Assembly: GCA_964430565.1 (NCBI GenBank)
Contig: CAYSFD010000005.1
Location: 62,001-126,000 of the forward strand
Direction of reading: 5' to 3'
DNA length: 64,000 bases
DNA from: VBDM01 sp964430565
Lineage (GTDB): Bacteria > Pseudomonadota > Gammaproteobacteria > Burkholderiales > SG8-39
The position numbers were made by a program, and so were the translations under genes. Each line of letters begins with the position of its first letter. Within the stretch, counting starts at the first letter, position 1. Shown here piece by piece: positions 1 through 9,200 of the stretch. The notes under the pieces are model-generated. The model saw only the letters and a program-made list of their open reading frames with translations. It was not told where the DNA came from and made no database searches.

Positions 1-677
1 GATCCGCGGGCCAGAGTTTCGGAGCGTTCCTCGCCAAGGGCGTGACGCTCGATCTGGTCGGCGACACGAACGACTACTGCGGAAAAGGCCTTTCGGGTGG
101 GCACATCATCGTATCGCCCTCGCCCAAGTTCCGCGGCGAGCCGACCGAGAACATCATCACGGGTAACGTGGTGCTCTACGGTGCGATCGCGGGAGAAGCG
201 CATTTCCGTGGCGTTGCCGGTGAGCGCTTTGCGGTGCGCAATTCTGGGGCTCGCGCCGTGGTCGAAGGCGTCGGCGACCATGGATGCGAATACATGACCG
301 GCGGCACCGTGGCCGTCCTGGGCGTTACCGGACGCAACTTCGCCGCAGGAATGTCCGGCGGCATCGCGTACGTGCTCGATCTCGACGGCGAATTCGTGAA
401 GCGTTGCAACCCCGCGATGGTGGACCTGGAGGCGGTACTTTCCGAGTCAGAGCAGCAGGGCAAGTTGGCACGCGAGCTCTGGCACCGAGGTCAGGCCGAC
501 GAGGTGATTTTGAAAGACATGATCGAGCGCCACGCCAAGCTCACGAACAGCCGCCGCGCTCGCGAGATTCTCGAAAAATGGGCGGACTACCGCCTGCGAT
601 TCGTCAAGATCTTCCCGAAGGAATACCGCCGCGCCTTGGGCGAGCTCGCCGCCGCGCAACGCAAGGCGGCCGCGTAG
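1..677 (+). CDS. gltB: Glutamate synthase large subunit, C-terminal part (cut by window start)
   Basis: Only the last ~224 residues are present; the reading frame is open from base 3 to the TAG at 675-677, so the truncation is the window edge and not a broken gene. What is visible is the glycine-rich right-handed beta-helix domain that ends GltB: GDTNDYCGKGLSGG near the start, then GVGDHGCEYMTGG and NFAAGMSGG. In the family this domain links the glutaminase and FMN/synthase domains of the NADPH-dependent enzyme that makes two glutamates from glutamine and 2-oxoglutarate. The gene abuts gltD with no gap, so the two are surely co-transcribed. Confidence 0.96.
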   Translation, partial: SAGQSFGAFLAKGVTLDLVGDTNDYCGKGLSGGHIIVSPSPKFRGEPTENIITGNVVLYGAIAGEAHFRGVAGERFAVRNSGARAVVEGVGDHGCEYMTGGTVAVLGVTGRNFAAGMSGGIAYVLDLDGEFVKRCNPAMVDLEAVLSESEQQGKLARELWHRGQADEVILKDMIERHAKLTNSRRAREILEKWADYRLRFVKIFPKEYRRALGELAAAQRKAAA

Positions 678-2141
678 ATGGGGAAAGTCACCGGATTTCT
701 CGAGTTCCAGCGGGTCGAGGAAGCGCACCAAGAGCCCGAGCAACGGAAAAAGCACTATCGGGAGTTCATCCTCCGCCTCACCGAAGAGGAGGCGAAAGTC
801 CAGGGCGCGCGTTGCATGGACTGCGGCACGCCTTTTTGCATGTCGGGCTGCCCGGTCAACAACATCATTCCGGACTTCAACGATCTCGTCTATAAGCAGG
901 ACTGGAAGCGCGCTATCGAGACGCTGCATTCCACGAACAATTTTCCAGAGTTCACCGGCCGTATCTGTCCGGCGCCGTGCGAGGAAGCGTGCGTGCTGCG
1001 CATCAATGACGACCCGGTCGGCATCAAGTCGATCGAGCACGCGATCATCGACAAGGCGTTCGAGGAAGGCTGGGTAAAACCGCAATCCGCCGCGCACAGG
1101 ACCGGCAAAAAGGTCGCGGTGGTGGGTTCCGGTCCGGCTGGGCTCGCTTGCGCCCAGCAGCTTGCACGCGTCGGGCACGACGTCACCATATTCGAAAAGA
1201 ACGACCGCATCGGCGGTCTCTTGCGCTACGGGATACCTGATTTCAAGATGGAGAAGTGGTTGATCGACCGCCGGGTCGATCAAATGAGGGCGGAAGGCGT
1301 GACGTTCCGTTCCGGCGTCTTCGTCGGCACGGGGCGCGCGGGGAAAGGTGTCACCGACTGCGCGACGGAAACCGTGGTGCCGCAGAAAGTCATGGCCGAT
1401 TTCGGCGCGGTGGTGCTCTCGGGCGGAGCCGAACAGCCGCGCGACCTGCCGATACCCGGGCGCGAGCTCGACGGTGTGCATTTCGCGATGGAGTTCCTGC
1501 CTCTGCAGAACAAGCGCGTCGCCGGGGACAAGGGCGTTCCGGATCTCTGGGCGACGGACAAGCATGTCGTGGTGATCGGCGGAGGCGACACCGGCTCGGA
1601 CTGCGTCGGCACCTCCAACCGCCATGGCGCGAAATCTGTGACGCAGTTTGAGCTGCTTCCCATGCCGCCGGATCCCGAATTGAATCCGGTATGGCCCTAC
1701 TGGCCGACAAGATTGCGCACTTCGTCCTCGCACGAAGAAGGCGTGAATCGGGACTGGTCGATCGTGACCAAGGAGTTCGTCGGCGAGAACGGGAAGGTGA
1801 AAGCGCTCAAGTCGGTTCGCCTCGAGTGGAAGGACGGCAGGATGAACGAAGTTGCGGGATCGGAATCTCTGCTGCCCGCGGACCTCGTGCTGCTTGCCAT
1901 GGGCTTTGTCTGGCCGCTGCAGTCGACGCTCGAAGAATTCAGCGTACAAAAGGACGCTCGCGGGAACGCGAAAGCGACCACCGACGGCCCCGGCTGCTAC
2001 GCGACGAGCGTCCCCAAGGTTTTCGCTGCCGGTGACATGCGCCGCGGGCAGTCGCTGGTCGTGTGGGCGATACGCGAGGGTCGGCAGTGCGCCCGGGCTG
2101 TCGACGAGTTCTTAATGGGACGTTCGGAATTACCGCGGTAG
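678..2141 (+). CDS. gltD: Glutamate synthase small subunit (487 aa)
   Basis: This is the FAD/NADPH-binding beta subunit that feeds electrons to GltB. An N-terminal ferredoxin-like zone carries cysteines 46, 49, 54 and 58 (CMDCGTPFCMSGCP) and a second set in CPAPCEEAC for [4Fe-4S] clusters. Two Rossmann motifs follow: VAVVGSGPAG at about residue 146 for FAD and VVIGGGDTG at about 298 for NADPH. The C-terminal VFAAGDMRRGQSLVVWAI is the usual flavin-contact signature. Length matches the family (~470-490 aa). The ATG lies directly after the gltB stop, so translational coupling is likely. Confidence 0.97.
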   Translation: MGKVTGFLEFQRVEEAHQEPEQRKKHYREFILRLTEEEAKVQGARCMDCGTPFCMSGCPVNNIIPDFNDLVYKQDWKRAIETLHSTNNFPEFTGRICPAPCEEACVLRINDDPVGIKSIEHAIIDKAFEEGWVKPQSAAHRTGKKVAVVGSGPAGLACAQQLARVGHDVTIFEKNDRIGGLLRYGIPDFKMEKWLIDRRVDQMRAEGVTFRSGVFVGTGRAGKGVTDCATETVVPQKVMADFGAVVLSGGAEQPRDLPIPGRELDGVHFAMEFLPLQNKRVAGDKGVPDLWATDKHVVVIGGGDTGSDCVGTSNRHGAKSVTQFELLPMPPDPELNPVWPYWPTRLRTSSSHEEGVNRDWSIVTKEFVGENGKVKALKSVRLEWKDGRMNEVAGSESLLPADLVLLAMGFVWPLQSTLEEFSVQKDARGNAKATTDGPGCYATSVPKVFAAGDMRRGQSLVVWAIREGRQCARAVDEFLMGRSELPR

Positions 2142-2161
2142 GGCGGCATTCCACGAAAGCG

Positions 2162-2707
2162 CTACATCGCCGATGCGATCTGCCTAGAAACGCGGACCGG
2201 TACGAAAGACGACCTCGACGGCTTAGGCGCAAGTACGGGACGGGTCGCGATGGGACGGGGCCGCAGGTGCGGCCGGAATATCACCACGGTCGGCCCGTAA
2301 GGTGCGTAGTAGTCGAGTCCCGCGTAGTCGCAATCGACCCGCCGGTCGCGCAAGCATTGTTCAAAGCGCCCTTCCATCGATCGAGCTTGCGCATCCGCCA
2401 GTACCTGCCGCGAATAACGCTCGGCTTCCAGTTTCCGTTCCAGACTGGCGATTCGCCCCGCAAGCGCTCTCTCGTTGACGCTCGGTATCGCCTGTACGGT
2501 CCGCGTCAGCTTTTCATCCGGGGCATAAGTGGAAACCGAGACCGAGTTAGGATCGAGCCGCGCGGACTTTCGGTCGGCGGGCGGCTGGCTCGAATAGTTG
2601 ACCACGCCTCTATCGTCCACCCACTTGTACACCTGCGCCAAGGCGGGCGCGGGAGCAAGGAGCACGATCACGAGAGTCGATGATCGAACGAAGCGATACA
2701 TGAACAC
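2162..2707 (-). CDS. DUF4124 domain-containing exported protein (181 aa)
   Basis: The protein starts with a Sec-type signal peptide (about residues 1-24, ending APALAQ) followed at once by VYKWVDDRGVVNYSSQPP, the hallmark of DUF4124, a short periplasmic domain common in beta- and gammaproteobacteria with no fixed function. A helical middle part (about 85-125) looks like a short coiled coil, and the tail is rich in Pro/Arg. It converges on gltD with only 20 bp between the stops and is divergent from glmU. A start two codons later (MYRF) is also possible. The domain call is secure; the role is unknown. Confidence 0.85.
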   Translation of the reverse strand: MFMYRFVRSSTLVIVLLAPAPALAQVYKWVDDRGVVNYSSQPPADRKSARLDPNSVSVSTYAPDEKLTRTVQAIPSVNERALAGRIASLERKLEAERYSRQVLADAQARSMEGRFEQCLRDRRVDCDYAGLDYYAPYGPTVVIFRPHLRPRPIATRPVLAPKPSRSSFVPVRVSRQIASAM

Positions 2708-2817
2708 AATTACGAACTCGAACTGTTTCAGATTACACGGGTTTCACGTTTGGGTAACCCCTTGGGCTTCCCCGCCGTGCTAACATCGTGCATCCGGCTG
2801 AATTCCCTCCGCTTTTC

Positions 2818-4173
2818 GTGAATATCGTCATTCTCGCCGCAGGTCTGGGCAAGCGCATGCACTCAGATACGCCCAAGGTGTTGCATCGCCTGGCGGGCCG
2901 GGCGCTTCTCTCGCACGTCATCGATACAGCGAAGCTCCTCTCGCCGAGCGTCATCTGCGTCGTCTATGGCCACGGAGGTGAAGCCGTGCGCAAGACGCTG
3001 GGGGAGAACGGCGCCATCTGGGTCATGCAGGAACCGCAGCTTGGCACCGGCCACGCCGTGATGCAGGCCGCGCCGCATCTGAACGAGCGTTGGCCGACCC
3101 TCGTACTCTACGGCGACGTCCCACTCATTCGCCCGGAGACGCTCAAACATCTGATCGAGGCGGCGGGGAAAGGGTTGGGGCTGCTCACTGCGACGCTCGA
3201 CGATCCTTCCGGGTACGGTCGCATCATACGAAATGGCAGGCGGGTCGTGCGCATCGTAGAGGAACACGACGCGACGCCTAAGCAGCGCGCGCTGCGCGAA
3301 ATCAACACCGGTATCGTCGTCGCCCCGACGAAGAAACTGAAAGACTGGCTGGGGCGGCTGGAAAACAGAAACGCCAAGAAGGAGTATTACCTCACCGATA
3401 TCGTCGCGTTCGCGGCAAAGGAGCGAGTCCCCGTGGTGGCTACGCGGGCAGCCGCTGTCTGGGAGACGCTGGGAGTAAACAGCCGCAACCAACTCGCGGA
3501 ACTGGAACGGATCTACCAGCGCAATCTTGTCCAGACGCTGATGGAACAGGGCGTTGCGCTCGCCGATCCTGGGCGCTGCGACGTACGTGGCAACCTCGCC
3601 TGCGGTCGCGATGTAACCATAGACGTGAACTGCGTATTCGAGGGTGATGTGAACCTGGGTGACGGCGTCTCGATCGGCGCGAACTGCGTGTTGAAAAGAG
3701 TGGAAATCGCCGCTGGCACCCGCGTCGAACCGTTCTGTCACCTCGAGGACGCGGATATCGGCGCGAACTGTTCCATCGGGCCCTATGCGCGTATCCGTCC
3801 CGGCGCGCGCACGCGCCTTGGCGCGAACGTGCATCTCGGCAACTTTGTGGAGGTCAAAGCGAGCAGCATCGGGGCGGGCTCCAAGGCCAATCACCTTTCC
3901 TACATCGGCGACACCGAGGTAGGAAGCAACGTCAACATCGGCGCGGGCACCATCGTGTGCAACTACGATGGTGCAAACAAGCACCGCACCGTCATCGAGG
4001 ACGACGTATTCATAGGCTCGGATACGCAGCTCGTTGCGCCGGTGAGAGTGGGCAGGGGCGCGACGCTAGGCGCGGGAACGACGCTGACCAAGGACGCGCC
4101 CCCCGGAGAACTTACCATCTCGCGGGCGAAGCAGACGGTCATTCCTGGATGGAAACGGCCGGTGAAGCGATAG
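2818..4173 (+). CDS. glmU: Bifunctional GlcNAc-1-P uridyltransferase / GlcN-1-P acetyltransferase (451 aa)
   Basis: GlmU makes UDP-GlcNAc, the precursor of peptidoglycan and lipid A. The nucleotidyltransferase half has LAAGLGKRM at residues 6-14 and YGDVPL. From about residue 250 come hexapeptide repeats of the left-handed beta-helix acetyltransferase, with KANHLSYIGD and NYDGANKHRT in the active site region. I chose GTG 2818 because it gives the standard N-terminus (V/M)NIVILAAG and a length close to the E. coli enzyme (456 aa); an upstream in-frame GTG at 2788 would add ten atypical residues. Neither start has a clear Shine-Dalgarno sequence. It is followed by glmS after 9 bp, forming a two-gene amino-sugar operon. 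Confidence 0.96.
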   Translation: MNIVILAAGLGKRMHSDTPKVLHRLAGRALLSHVIDTAKLLSPSVICVVYGHGGEAVRKTLGENGAIWVMQEPQLGTGHAVMQAAPHLNERWPTLVLYGDVPLIRPETLKHLIEAAGKGLGLLTATLDDPSGYGRIIRNGRRVVRIVEEHDATPKQRALREINTGIVVAPTKKLKDWLGRLENRNAKKEYYLTDIVAFAAKERVPVVATRAAAVWETLGVNSRNQLAELERIYQRNLVQTLMEQGVALADPGRCDVRGNLACGRDVTIDVNCVFEGDVNLGDGVSIGANCVLKRVEIAAGTRVEPFCHLEDADIGANCSIGPYARIRPGARTRLGANVHLGNFVEVKASSIGAGSKANHLSYIGDTEVGSNVNIGAGTIVCNYDGANKHRTVIEDDVFIGSDTQLVAPVRVGRGATLGAGTTLTKDAPPGELTISRAKQTVIPGWKRPVKR

Positions 4174-4182
4174 GACGAGACC

Positions 4183-6018
4183 ATGTGCGGCATAGTCGGC
4201 GCGGTAGCGAAACGTAACGTCGTCCCCATCCTCATCGAGGGGCTGAAGCGGCTCGAGTATCGCGGCTATGATTCCGCCGGGATCGCGGTGCTCGACGGCA
4301 GGCAGGCGACCTTGCGGCGCGTACGCTCGACGGGCCGCGTGGCGGAGTTGGAGAAGCTCGCCGGGGCGCAGGGCCTTTCCGGCGACCTCGGCATTGCCCA
4401 CACCCGCTGGGCGACGCATGGCGTGCCCTCCGAGAAGAACGCGCATCCGCACATATCGGGCGGCGTATCGGTGGTGCACAACGGAATCATTGAGAATCAC
4501 GAGGAGATGCGCAAGCGCCTGCGCGCGAAAGGTTACGAGTTCGTCTCCGATACCGATACCGAGGTTATCGCCCACCTGGTGCACTCGAACGTGCATTCGG
4601 GCGTGACGCTGTTTGATGCGGTGAAAAAGAGCGTGGTCGAGCTGGTCGGCGCCTACGCGATCGCTGTGGTGAGCGAATCCGATCCCTCCCGGCTGGTGGT
4701 CGCGCGGCGTGGGGCGCCGCTATTGCTCGGTCTTGGCGACGACGAAAACTTCGCCGCATCCGATACCTCGGCGCTGATCCAGGTGACTCAGCGCATCATC
4801 TATCTTGAGGATGGCGACTGCGCGGAAATCACGCTCGGGGGCGTGCGCATCGCCGACGCGAAGGGCAACCTCGTTGAGCGTCCAGTGCAGGTCAGCCAAC
4901 TCACGGCCGCGGCGGTGGAACTGGGCCCGTACCGGCATTACATGCAGAAGGAGATTTTCGAGCAGCCGATGGCGGTGGCGAATACGCTGGAGATGGTGAC
5001 CGGCGCGCAGTCGGTGTCGCCGCAGCTTTTCGGCGCGGAGGCCGAGCGGGTTTTTCGCGACATCGATTCGGTGCTGATCCTCGCCTGCGGCACGAGCTAT
5101 CACGCCGGGATGGTGGCGCGCTACTGGCTCGAGGGTCTGGCGGGCATCCCCTGCAACGTCGAGATCGCGAGCGAATACCGCTATCGGCAATCCGTGCCGA
5201 ATCCCAAGGGTCTGGTGGTCACCGTTTCGCAGTCCGGCGAGACGGCGGACACGATCGCGGCGCTGCAATACGCCAAGTCGCTCGGGCACCGCTACGCGCT
5301 TTCGATTTGCAACGTGCCCGAATCCGCGCTAGTGCGCGCATCCGAGCTGCGCTTTCTCACGCGCGCGGGGCCGGAGATCGGCGTTGCCTCGACCAAGGCG
5401 TTCACCACGCAGCTTGCCGCGCTGGTACTGCTCACCATGACTCTTGCCAAGATCCGCGGCAGGCTGCCGACGGAACGTGAGGTGGAGCTCCTTCAGTCGC
5501 TGCGGCACTTGCCGCGCGCACTGGAGCGCGTCCTGCACGTGGAGCCGCAGATAAAGATGTGGGCGGAGAAGTTCGCTCAACTCGAGCATGCCCTGTTCCT
5601 GGGGCGCGGCATCCACTATCCGATCGCGATGGAGGGCGCGCTCAAGCTGAAGGAGATCTCCTACATCCACGCCGAGGCCTACGCCGCGGGGGAGCTCAAG
5701 CACGGGCCGCTCGCTCTGGTGGACAAGAACATGCCGGTGATCGCCATTGCACCCAAGGACGCGCTGCTGGAGAAGCTCAAATCGAACCTGCACGAAGTGC
5801 GCGCACGGGGCGGCGAGCTGCACGTGCTCGCCGACGAGGACACGCGCATGGTCGCCGGCGACGGCATTCACGTCATCCGCATGCCCGATCACGCTGGCAT
5901 CCTGTCGCCGATCCTGCATACCGTTCCACTGCAGCTGCTCGCCTACCATGCTGCCCTCGAGCGCGGTAACGACGTGGACAAGCCGCGCAACCTCGCGAAG
6001 TCGGTTACTGTCGAGTAG
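4183..6018 (+). CDS. glmS: Glutamine-fructose-6-phosphate aminotransferase (611 aa)
   Basis: GlmS makes glucosamine-6-phosphate from fructose-6-phosphate and glutamine, the first step toward GlmU's substrate. The start MCGIVGAV puts the catalytic Cys at residue 2 of the Ntn glutaminase domain (about 1-240). Two SIS sugar-isomerase domains follow, with CGTSYHAG, SQSGETADT and the LGRGIHYPIAMEGALKLKE segment, and the C-terminus ends KPRNLAKSVTVE as in the family. Length is normal (E. coli 609 aa). No glmS ribozyme is expected in this phylum and none was seen in the 9-bp gap to glmU. Confidence 0.98.
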   Translation: MCGIVGAVAKRNVVPILIEGLKRLEYRGYDSAGIAVLDGRQATLRRVRSTGRVAELEKLAGAQGLSGDLGIAHTRWATHGVPSEKNAHPHISGGVSVVHNGIIENHEEMRKRLRAKGYEFVSDTDTEVIAHLVHSNVHSGVTLFDAVKKSVVELVGAYAIAVVSESDPSRLVVARRGAPLLLGLGDDENFAASDTSALIQVTQRIIYLEDGDCAEITLGGVRIADAKGNLVERPVQVSQLTAAAVELGPYRHYMQKEIFEQPMAVANTLEMVTGAQSVSPQLFGAEAERVFRDIDSVLILACGTSYHAGMVARYWLEGLAGIPCNVEIASEYRYRQSVPNPKGLVVTVSQSGETADTIAALQYAKSLGHRYALSICNVPESALVRASELRFLTRAGPEIGVASTKAFTTQLAALVLLTMTLAKIRGRLPTEREVELLQSLRHLPRALERVLHVEPQIKMWAEKFAQLEHALFLGRGIHYPIAMEGALKLKEISYIHAEAYAAGELKHGPLALVDKNMPVIAIAPKDALLEKLKSNLHEVRARGGELHVLADEDTRMVAGDGIHVIRMPDHAGILSPILHTVPLQLLAYHAALERGNDVDKPRNLAKSVTVE

Positions 6019-6078
6019 CGGAAGCGAGACCGAGGTCGGCGTCGCACCGTACGGGCGGGGCGGTCACGTTACAGTGAA

Positions 6079-6114
6079 CGCGTTCAGACTGCCCTCAGTC
6101 GCCGTCTGAACGCG
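6079..6114. terminator. Stem-loop downstream of glmS
   Basis: A perfect 11-bp inverted repeat (CGCGTTCAGAC at 6079-6089, GTCTGAACGCG at 6104-6114) with a 14-nt loop lies 60 bp after glmS and before the icmF promoter. It has no T-tract, so it is not a textbook intrinsic terminator; it may act as an mRNA 3'-end hairpin or insulate icmF from glmS read-through. Confidence 0.4.
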
Positions 6115-6145
6115 ATAAACTGATCTTTGGCCGGGCAGGGATCTT

Positions 6146-6175
6146 CTTGACGTTAACGTTAACGTCAAGTAGGCT
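6146..6175 (+). promoter_or_regulatory. LiuR-type palindromic operator overlapping the icmF promoter
   Basis: Positions 6146-6169 form a perfect 24-bp palindrome whose half is CTTGACGTTAAC. A -35-like TTGACG (6147-6152) and a -10-like TAGGCT (6170-6175) flank it with a 17-bp spacer, so the operator fills the spacer, the usual position of a MerR-family site. The same 22-bp core, with the same -35/-10 arrangement, is in front of liuA at 45402-45423. The start codon of icmF is 32 bp downstream of the -10. The link to LiuR is inferred from the shared site and from the liuR gene in this window. Confidence 0.8.
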
Positions 6176-6207
6176 TTTCTCCCCTCCGCGCGTATGCCGA
6201 GGCAGCC

Positions 6208-9200
6208 ATGACAGACCTGAGCGCAGGGTCTCAGCGCACCGAATATAAGGCGAGGAACAGGATCCGCTTCGTGACGGCGGCGTCGCTGTTTGACGGCCAC
6301 GACGCCTCCATCAACATCATGCGCCGGATCCTTCAGGCGAGCGGCTGCGAGGTGATTCACCTCGGCCACAACCGCTCCGTCGAGGAGGTCGTCACTGCGG
6401 CGCTGCAGGAGGACGTGCAGGGCATCGCGGTCTCCTCCTATCAGGGCGGTCACATCGAGTATTTCAAGTACATGATCGATCTACTGCGCGAGCGCGGCGG
6501 CGGAAACGTCAAGGTATTCGGCGGGGGGGGCGGGGTGATCGTACCCGAGGAGATCCGCGAGCTCGAGGCTTACGGCGTTGCACGCATCTACTCCCCCGAT
6601 GACGGACAGAAGATGGGTCTGCAGGGCATGATCAACGACATGCTCTCCCGCTGCGACGAGGACCTCTCGCAGGACGTGCCGAAGGACCTCGACGCGGTGA
6701 AATCCGAAGATCGGCGCGCGCTCTCCCGTCTGATTACGGGGCTGGAGAACGGCGCAGCAGGAAAGCTCCGCGAGCAGATTGTCAAGGAAGCCGACGCGCT
6801 CTCAATACCGGCGCTCGGCATCACCGGCACCGGTGGTTCGGGCAAGTCGTCGCTGACCGATGAACTCATCCGCCGCTTCCGGCTCGACCAGGACGACCGG
6901 CTCAACATCGCCGTGCTCGCAGTCGATCCGTCGCGGCGAAAGAGCGGCGGCGCCTTGCTTGGCGACCGCATTCGGATGAATGCGATCGGTCCGGGCGAGA
7001 ACGGCGCTCGCGTATTCATGCGCTCGCTCGCCACGCGCGAGGCGGGCAAGGAAGTCTCGGCTGCGCTCGCCGATACGATTGCGGCATGCCGCGTGGCCGC
7101 CTTCGATCTGATCGTTGTCGAGACATCGGGCATCGGCCAGGGCGACACTGCGATTGTGCAGCTCGTGGACGTGTCGCTCTACGTCATGACGCCGGAGTTC
7201 GGCGCGGCGAGTCAGCTCGAGAAGATCGACATGCTCGATTTCGCCGACTTCGTTGCAATAAACAAGTTCGACCGGCGCGGCGCGGAGGACGCTCTGCGCG
7301 ACGTGAGAAAGCAGGTGCAGCGCAACCGCAAGCTTTTCTCCGATTCGGCCGAGCGCACGCCCGTCTACGGCACTATCGCCTCGCGTTTCAATGACGAAGG
7401 CGTTACTGCACTCTATCAGGGGTTGCTGCCGAAGCTCGCCGAGTTCGGGCTGAAGGTGCAACCGGGTAGGTTGCCCGCCGTCGCCGTCCGTGCGTCCTCG
7501 AGCAGGAACATGATCGTTCCGCCCGCGCGGGTACGTTATCTCGCCGAGATCACCGAGACGATGCGTGCTTACCACGCCCGAGCGGGCGAGCAGTCGAAGC
7601 TCGCCCGCGAGCGGCAACAACTGACTGCGACGAAGGAGATGTTGGAGTCGTCATTCCCGCGTGAGCGGGAATCCAGCGTGGTTTCGCCAAAGTCACCGGA
7701 TCCCCGCGGGCATGACGCCATTGTGTGGATCGATTCGCTGATCGCAGACAGAAATGCAAGACTTCACGAGGCCTCCAGAAGGCTTCTCGATTCCTGGCCG
7801 GATACTGTGAAGGCCTACTCGGGCGATGAATACCTTCTTCGTGTACGCGACCGCGAAGTTCGCACCAGCCTTACGCACACCTCTCTCTCAGGCACCAGAG
7901 TACCGAAGGTAGCGCTACCGAAGTTCGAGGATCAGGGGGAAATCCTCAGGTGGCGACTGCGGGAAAACCTGCCGGGATCATTCCCCTTCACGGCGGGCGC
8001 TTTCGCATTCAAGCGCGAGAACGAAGACCCCACGCGCATGTTCGCCGGAGAAGGCGACCCCTTCCGCACCAACCGGCGCTTCCATCTGCTCTCGAAGGAC
8101 ACGCCGGCAAAGCGCCTTTCCACCGCGTTCGACTCGGTGACGCTCTACGGCTTCGATCCGGACCCGCGCCCCGACATCTACGGAAAGGTCGGCAATTCGG
8201 GCGTTTCCATCGCGACGCTCGATGACATGAAGGTGCTCTACTCGGGATTCGATCTGTGCGATCCGGCAACGAGCGTCAGCATGACCATCAACGGCCCGGC
8301 GCCTACGCTGCTCGCCATGTTCTTCAACACCGCGATCGACCAGCAGATCGAAAAGTTCAGGAAGGACGAAGGTCGGGAGCCGTCCGCGGAGGACCATGTG
8401 GAGATCAGGGCACAGACTCTCTCCACGGTGCGCGGCACGGTACAGGCGGATATCCTCAAGGAGGATCAGGGCCAGAACACCTGCATCTTCTCCACTGAGT
8501 TCTCGCTCAAGGTCATGGGCGACATCCAGCAGTACTTCATCGACCACGGCGTCGACAACTTCTACTCGGCCTCCATCTCGGGCTATCACATCGCCGAGGC
8601 CGGCGCGAACCCGATCTCGCAGCTGGCGTTTACGCTAGCCAATGGCTTCACCTTCGTCGAAGCCTATCTCGCGCGCGGAATGAAGATCGACGATTTTGCG
8701 CCCAGCCTTTCGTTCTTCTTCAGCTACGGCATGGATCCGGAGTACGCGGTGCTCGGACGCGTCGCACGCCGCATCTGGGCGATCGCGATGAGAGAGAAGT
8801 ACGGCGCGAACGAGCGCAGCCAGCGCCTAAAGTTCCACTCGCAGACCTCGGGGCGCTCGCTCCACGCCCAGGAAATCGCCTTTAACGACATCCGCACCAC
8901 GCTCCAGGCGCTGATCTCGACCTACGACAATACGAATTCACTCCACACCAACGCCTACGACGAAGCGGTCACGACGCCGACCGAGGAATCGGTGCGCCGC
9001 GCCGTGGCGATCCAGCTCGTCATCAATAGGGAATGGGGCCTGGGGAAAACAGAAAACCCCAACCAGGGCAGCTTCATCATCGAAGAGCTGACCGACCTCG
9101 TCGAGGAGGCGGTGCTGAAGGAATTCGAGGCGATCTCGGAGCGTGGCGGCGTGCTAGGGGCGATGGAAACCGGCTACCAGCGCGGCAGGATCCAGGAAGA

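Noticed and set aside
1..40. gltB as a truncated pseudogene
   Set aside because: The frame is open to the first base; the missing part lies before the window.
4174..4182. glmS ribozyme
   Set aside because: Only 9 bp separate glmU and glmS, too short, and the ribozyme is typical of Firmicutes.
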